Source: Monocercomonoides exilis (taxonomy: Eukaryota > Preaxostyla > Oxymonadida > Polymastigidae). Taken from it: DNA of 64,000 nt. Under the pieces are notes generated by a model. The model worked only from the letters and a program-made list of their open reading frames with translations, did not search any database and had not been told where the DNA came from. A program made the translations under genes and the position numbers. The stretch's first letter is position 1; every line of letters begins with the position of its first letter. The DNA lies in the NCBI GenBank assembly GCA_001643675.2, contig LSRY02000023.1, forward strand, positions 413,501 to 477,500, read 5' to 3'. Shown piece after piece: positions 59,489 through 64,000 of this stretch.

Positions 59489-59657
59489 TGAATTTTTGAA
59501 AATGTCAATTTATGATCAGTGCCCATTGTCAGTTTCCAATTAATTGAACAATTCAAAGAAAAGACTATTCTCATGCAACAATGTTTGCAAATAATTAACA
59601 AGAAAGAGTTAATCAAAAAATCGAAATATATAATTCAGAAATTGAATTAATTATTTT
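59489..59657. promoter_or_regulatory. Divergent intergenic spacer
   Basis: 169 bp separate the start codons of the coiled-coil gene and the calponin-homology gene. It is AT-rich, with no recognised box. This is the third divergent pair with a spacer under 200 bp. Confidence 0.4.
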
Positions 59658-62600
59658 ATGCAAGGTTTGTTTTTCATTTAATATTGATGCTAAAATGACG
59701 ACATTATTATCATTTCATTTCATGGAGGATCCATTACATTATCAAGACAGAAATTGCAAGCAATAGAATTTCTTGCTCGGGAGAAAGCGGCAAGAACGTA
59801 TATTGAAGAAATGCTTGGAATACAAACAGGGTCCGAAAGGCTTTCAGTGTGATTATTATTTGCAAGCTTAGTTTTATTTATTGTATTTCAGAAAGTTTTG
59901 TCAGATGGAGTTATTTTGTGCAAATTGGCACAAAAGGTTAATCCTTCAATGATAAAGCAGTATCTTCAGCTTTTATAGTTGTTTCCTTAAGCATCACTTT
60001 TTCATTATTTTTTTTCAATTCTCTAACATTTTAGATTCCACGAAAAGCCTCAACATAATTTTCATAAGATGGTTTGTTTTTTTGAAAGAAAAATGTGAGG
60101 AATGCATGTTTAATGTTTCGATTTAAATTATTTTAGGAAAACATTCTTCACTTTAACACAGCTGTTGCAACAACATTTCAAATGGAGCCTTTTATAGTTG
60201 TTCCAAGTGACGTTGTCAAGGAACAATTTCCTGTAAGATTGGTTGATTGCGTTTTAACTTTTGCAAAACGAGCAAAAGAGCTTTCTGGGGGTTCAATTGG
60301 ACCCGACATACATATAGAAGAAGTAAAACGTGAAATGCAGTTTTCTAATGAAGATTTACAAAAAGCTTATGAAATAATGAAAAAGGAGACTTTTGTATCA
60401 ATGAAGAAAATGTCTCTTCCAGAAAACTTAGGAGAAAAACCTTCAGAAGGTTCTTTACAAAAAGGAGAAGAAGAAGGTGAAAGCAAAGAAGAAGAAAAAG
60501 AACTGCCGTTGTCGTCGTCATCATCTTCTTCTTCAGTCTCAACAGCATCCGCACCTTCTGAATCTTTGGATTTTGTCGAAGGGGATGCGATCATATCTCG
60601 ATATTCCCTCAAATCATCTGCCATTGAAATGGAAGCAGATGAGCCATTCAGCGACGAAAAGCCAACAAACAACGCAAATGCGGACTTGTCTTCTTCTCAA
60701 GCCAGCAGCGATTCGAATGGCGCAGCAAAAGAAGAAGGCAAAGAAGGAACAGAAACCGAAGGTGAAGCAGGAAAAGAGGCTGAATCGAAAGAGTCGACAC
60801 ATTCAGCACGATCACAACCGTCTGCACCTTCAAAGGCAGAAGCAGCTGCAGACTTAGCACTCCTCGGAAGCGAAGGAGAAGCCCCGTCTGCTTTTCTGAG
60901 TGTCACTTCTTCTGCTTCACCCGCACCGCACTCCGCAGCAGCCGATGTGCAGGTTGCAGTTGCCTCACCGTCTGTGGTTATTCCGCTGATCAGATACAGC
61001 TCATTGTCGCCTGCTGAAGCAATGACGCTGCTGTTTCAGGGGCAGGAGCTGGCTTACAATCATTTCACAGGTTTGCGTGATTGAAGAGAAGAAAAAAGGA
61101 AACGGAGACTTTTTTATTGTTTTTATCGTTCTGATCAAAGCATTAACCATTTCTCTTAATTGCTTTGATAGCAATTATTCTTGGGATTGATTGCTTTCTA
61201 TTTATTTACTTTGTATTTTCAATCAAATGTTATTTATTATTTATTTATTTTTCTAATTTATTAATGCGATGTTTATTTGAACAGAGCAACAACGAACTGA
61301 GTTCATTCGTGAGCTCTACACACGCATATGCATTATTGCTATTCAGTCTAAACATCAATCACTTGGAACGCATCCTTCCGATAATTCACCTACATCTTCT
61401 TCTTTCTCCTCTTCCTCCTCCTTCTCATCATCATCTTCTTCTTCTTCACCAGCACAACTTCCACTCATCGTGACGCGATCATCCCTCATCTGCCTCTCCT
61501 CGGCCTGCCTTGCGTGTGCAGCCTCGGCAGCGGCAGAGGGAGACTCGGTGGCAGTGACGGCGCTGGCGCTGCTGGCGCGTCTGCTGCGGATGTCGCCGTC
61601 GGAGAGGCAGCGGGAGAAGGAGAGCAAGCGGCGGGCGCTTCGGCTGACGAACCGGTCGTCGTTCCTGCCGAGCACGACGCAGTTCAGCACAGTCACGCAG
61701 TCGGCCGCGGTTCCGGTGTTTGCAGCAGCGTCGTCGGTGTCGATCACGACAGACGAGGAGAGCATCAAGAAGGCAGACGAGGAGAGCGAGGCGGGAGAGA
61801 AGAGAGAGATGAGAGAGAAGCGAGAGAAGAAAGAGAAGAGGGCAGATTCGTCTGAGGCGAAGCATGAAGGAGGAGCAGAAGAGGCTTGTGCCAACTCTTC
61901 GGAGGCAGCTGAAGACTCGACTGTCCCTGCCACTGCCATTGCCCCTGCCACAACCACATCATCGTCTTCATTGTCTTCATCGTCTTCGTCTTCGTCATCA
62001 TCGAGTGAGTGTGTGAAGGAGTGTGGAGAGCGAGAAGAGAAAGAAGAGAGAGAGGAGCAGGTGTGGATTGTGATCAACCCGCGCAGACATCCGCCGCCAG
62101 TTGCACCGCCGCCGCAGCCTGTTCTGGAGGGGGGCGCGCAAAAGGGATGCCCGCCGCCTCCGCCGCCGCCGCGGGAGATGGAGGAAGAGCAGGTGGGCAA
62201 GGCGCAGGGGGGCGTGTGCGAGGGCGGGGAAGCGGGCAGGGCAGGAAAGGAGAATGTGGAGGAGTTCATGCTGGCGCGGGAGAGGAAGCAGCTGCAAGAC
62301 GACGAGATCGACTTTGAGTCGTATCTGATATCTGAGCTGAGCGGGAAGCTGCCGATGAAGGTGGAGTGGTATTATGGTGTGCAGCTGAAGAGGCACTGTG
62401 TTTTTATTTTATTTTATTTTATTTTGTGAATGAATGAATGAATGAACATTTTTTGTGTGTGCGTGTGATTTTGGAGGATGAAGTTGGCTCCTCTTTGCTT
62501 CGAAAAAAGGCTGATTTCATATTTGCATCACTGTCTTTTTTTTTTTCTATTTCTGTTTCTATTTTTCTATTTATCTTTTTCTGATTGAATGTGTTCTGTT

Positions 62601-63378
62601 TGCTTGGGTGCGATGTTTCTGCAGAGCTGTTTTTTGATGCGCTTACGAGAACGCTTGACGAGCGTGTGTCTGGCGGGTGGAGGCATTTTCTGCTGTCCAA
62701 TCCAAGAAACACGATTGGGAGGAAAGTGATGAGCTCCATCCACAACGATGCATCGCTCAATGTGCTTCATTCTGGTGTGCTTGAGTGCAGTATTTGTGCT
62801 TTTATCATTTCGCTCTTAACTCGGTTGCGCTTATTTTCTGCTCAAAAATTCTTTAATGCATTGTGTTTTCCCATTTGACATTAACTATTTATTTATTTAT
62901 TTATTTATGAATTCTCTGTTGCAATCAAATGATGCGCTTTTCTTTTCTGGGATAAATTGTGCTCAGTGATTGCTCTTTCTGCGTGCCTTGGATGCCGGCG
63001 TGGGGCTATGGAAACGATTTTGCAGCATTTAAGCGCAGTGTGCGAGGTTGCTGACAAGCAGCTTGCTGATATTCAAGAACTGGTTAAACGATGTTTGTTT
63101 CTGTTGTATTTGTGTATTTTTATAACATTTAATTTAATATAATTTGGAATATTGGAAAATTGAAAATCGGCTAAAATTGTTCTTTTCTTTTCTTTTCTTT
63201 TCTTTTCTTTTCTTTTCTTTTCTTTTCTTTTCTTTTCTTTTGACGGATGTGCATTGTGATTTGATTGCCATGACTTGTGTGCAAATCAGCTGGGGATGAG
63301 ATTCGCGTGCTCGACTGGAACCAAACAAAGGTGCTCGCAAATTTGATTTTCCCCAAAAGGCATATTGAAGGCTATTGA
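59658..63378 (+). CDS. Calponin-homology domain protein, unknown C-terminal region
   Basis: Nine exons splice in phase: 59658-59664 (7 nt), 59728-59846, 59892-59959, 60035-60071, 60137-61070, 61285-62376, 62625-62774, 62967-63092 and 63290-63378, giving 873 residues. Exons 2-5 build a calponin-homology (CH) domain: AREKAARTYIEEMLG, VLSDGVILCKLAQKVNPSMI, FHKMENILHFNTAVATTF and VVKEQFPVRLVDCVLTFAKR. The arrangement resembles the single CH domain of IQGAP/Rng2-type actin-binding proteins. A Glu/Ser-rich linker follows, then QQRTEFIRELYTRICIIAIQ, more low complexity, and a helical C-terminus (ELFFDALTRTLDERVSGGW; VIALSACLGCRRGAMETIL) that I cannot place; IQ motifs and a clear RasGAP arginine finger are not seen. 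The 7-nt first exon, the exon 6 donor and the true 3' end are the uncertain points. Confidence 0.72.
63179..63240. repeat. (TTTTC)n pentanucleotide repeat, about 12 units
   Basis: Nearly perfect tandem array inside the last intron of the CH-domain gene, upstream of the acceptor at 63289. It is pyrimidine-rich on the transcript. Confidence 0.95.
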
Positions 63379-64000
63379 TAATTGCGATTAATCTTACAAT
63401 TGCTTATTTTTTGTTTAGCATTCGCCTAAAATTATCTTTTGTTATTTCATTTTTGTTGCTGTTGTTCGATTTGTCTTGTATATATGTTTTTTTCAATTTC
63501 TTTACAAAAGCTATCCATTCTTTTGAATTTTCTCAAATGTTGATGCTGTTTTTAATATTCTTCTTTTATTTTTTCCCTAGCTTTTTTCAAAAAAATGCTT
63601 ATTTTGCATCAAAAAAGAGAAATTCAATAAGAGGATTTTCTTCATTTGTTCTGCTTTCAGTCAAACATTTGATTATGCTTTTTCTTTTTCTTTTTCTTTT
63701 CTTTTTTCCTCATTTCTTTTATATTGAAAGCTGCACATATTTGGTGTTCGATTTTTCATTTCCAATTAATATATTTTATTTTTAAACTTACGATTGTTTT
63801 TAATTCATTTCACAATTTTATCATTCACTGTTAATCCGTTCTGGGTTGTTCACTATTTGCGGAAATGTTTTATTTAAGCGTTTTTGCCAAATACAATTTT
63901 TGGCTAAAAGAAGAAAAGCTATGCGAAATCAAAAGAGACAAAATTAAAATTTTCTAATTCCATTTCAATTGATTCAATGCCAACGAAAACTATTTGACCT
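63379..64000. other. AT-rich sequence to window end, no gene seen
   Basis: Very T-rich sequence with short open frames of hydrophobic low-complexity residues (Phe/Leu/Ile) that look non-coding. A TTTAG at about 63415-63419 could serve as an acceptor if the CH-domain gene continues. Confidence 0.4.

Noticed and set aside
61355-62269. 304-residue minus-strand open frame
   Set aside because: It is antisense to exon 6 of the CH-domain gene, whose frame and junction phases are consistent; the antisense frame is Ser/Asp/Glu repeat.

Overview
This is a nuclear fragment from a microbial eukaryote. It has spliceosomal introns, cytosolic ribosomal and TRAPP/HID1 trafficking proteins, AT-rich spacers and very heavy Ser/Glu homopolymer expansion. 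TAA, TAG and TGA all end recognisable genes, so the code is standard. The membrane protein at the left end (one transmembrane helix followed by a degenerate kinase-like C-lobe) is a type I associate with oxymonads such as Monocercomonoides and Blattamonas. A Preaxostyla flagellate is therefore my best guess, as an inference and not a demonstrated identity.

Layout. 0-6 kb: 3' part of a membrane pseudokinase (+); RPL10A/uL1 (-, 2 exons); a tail-anchored type II thioesterase-like hydrolase (-, 2 exons); and URM1 (+, 3 exons), divergent from the hydrolase. 5.8-15.7 kb: a ten-exon TRAPPC13-like gene (-) with an RRM-like segment and a Glu-rich tail, divergent from a four-exon HID1-like gene (+). 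15.7-20 kb: a gene-poor stretch with diverged direct and inverted repeats and a complete but decayed Merlin-type DNA transposon with terminal inverted repeats (TIRs) and an 8-bp target-site duplication. 20-28 kb: a P2-type cation ATPase, a DUF1295 membrane reductase-like protein, the ADAT3 subunit of the tRNA adenosine deaminase (all +), and CZIB/UPF0587 (-). 28-54.4 kb: one enormous gene (-). Its two exons encode about 8,750 residues of a bridge-like lipid transfer protein of the SABRE/Hobbit/FMP27 (BLTP2) type, inflated by Ser tracts. 55-64 kb: an unrecognised nuclear-looking coiled-coil protein (-) divergent from a calponin-homology-domain protein (+).

I rebuilt the multi-exon genes by hand, using phase-consistent GT..AG junctions and similarity to known families. 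Most introns are 44-110 nt. Donors are mostly GTAT, GTTT or GTGTG. Several genes in the window belong to membrane trafficking or lipid handling (TRAPPC13, HID1, BLTP2-like, ATPase, DUF1295, thioesterase), and two to tRNA modification (URM1, ADAT3). They are separate eukaryotic genes, not an operon. Many long open frames antisense to the Ser/Glu tracts are shadows and are omitted.
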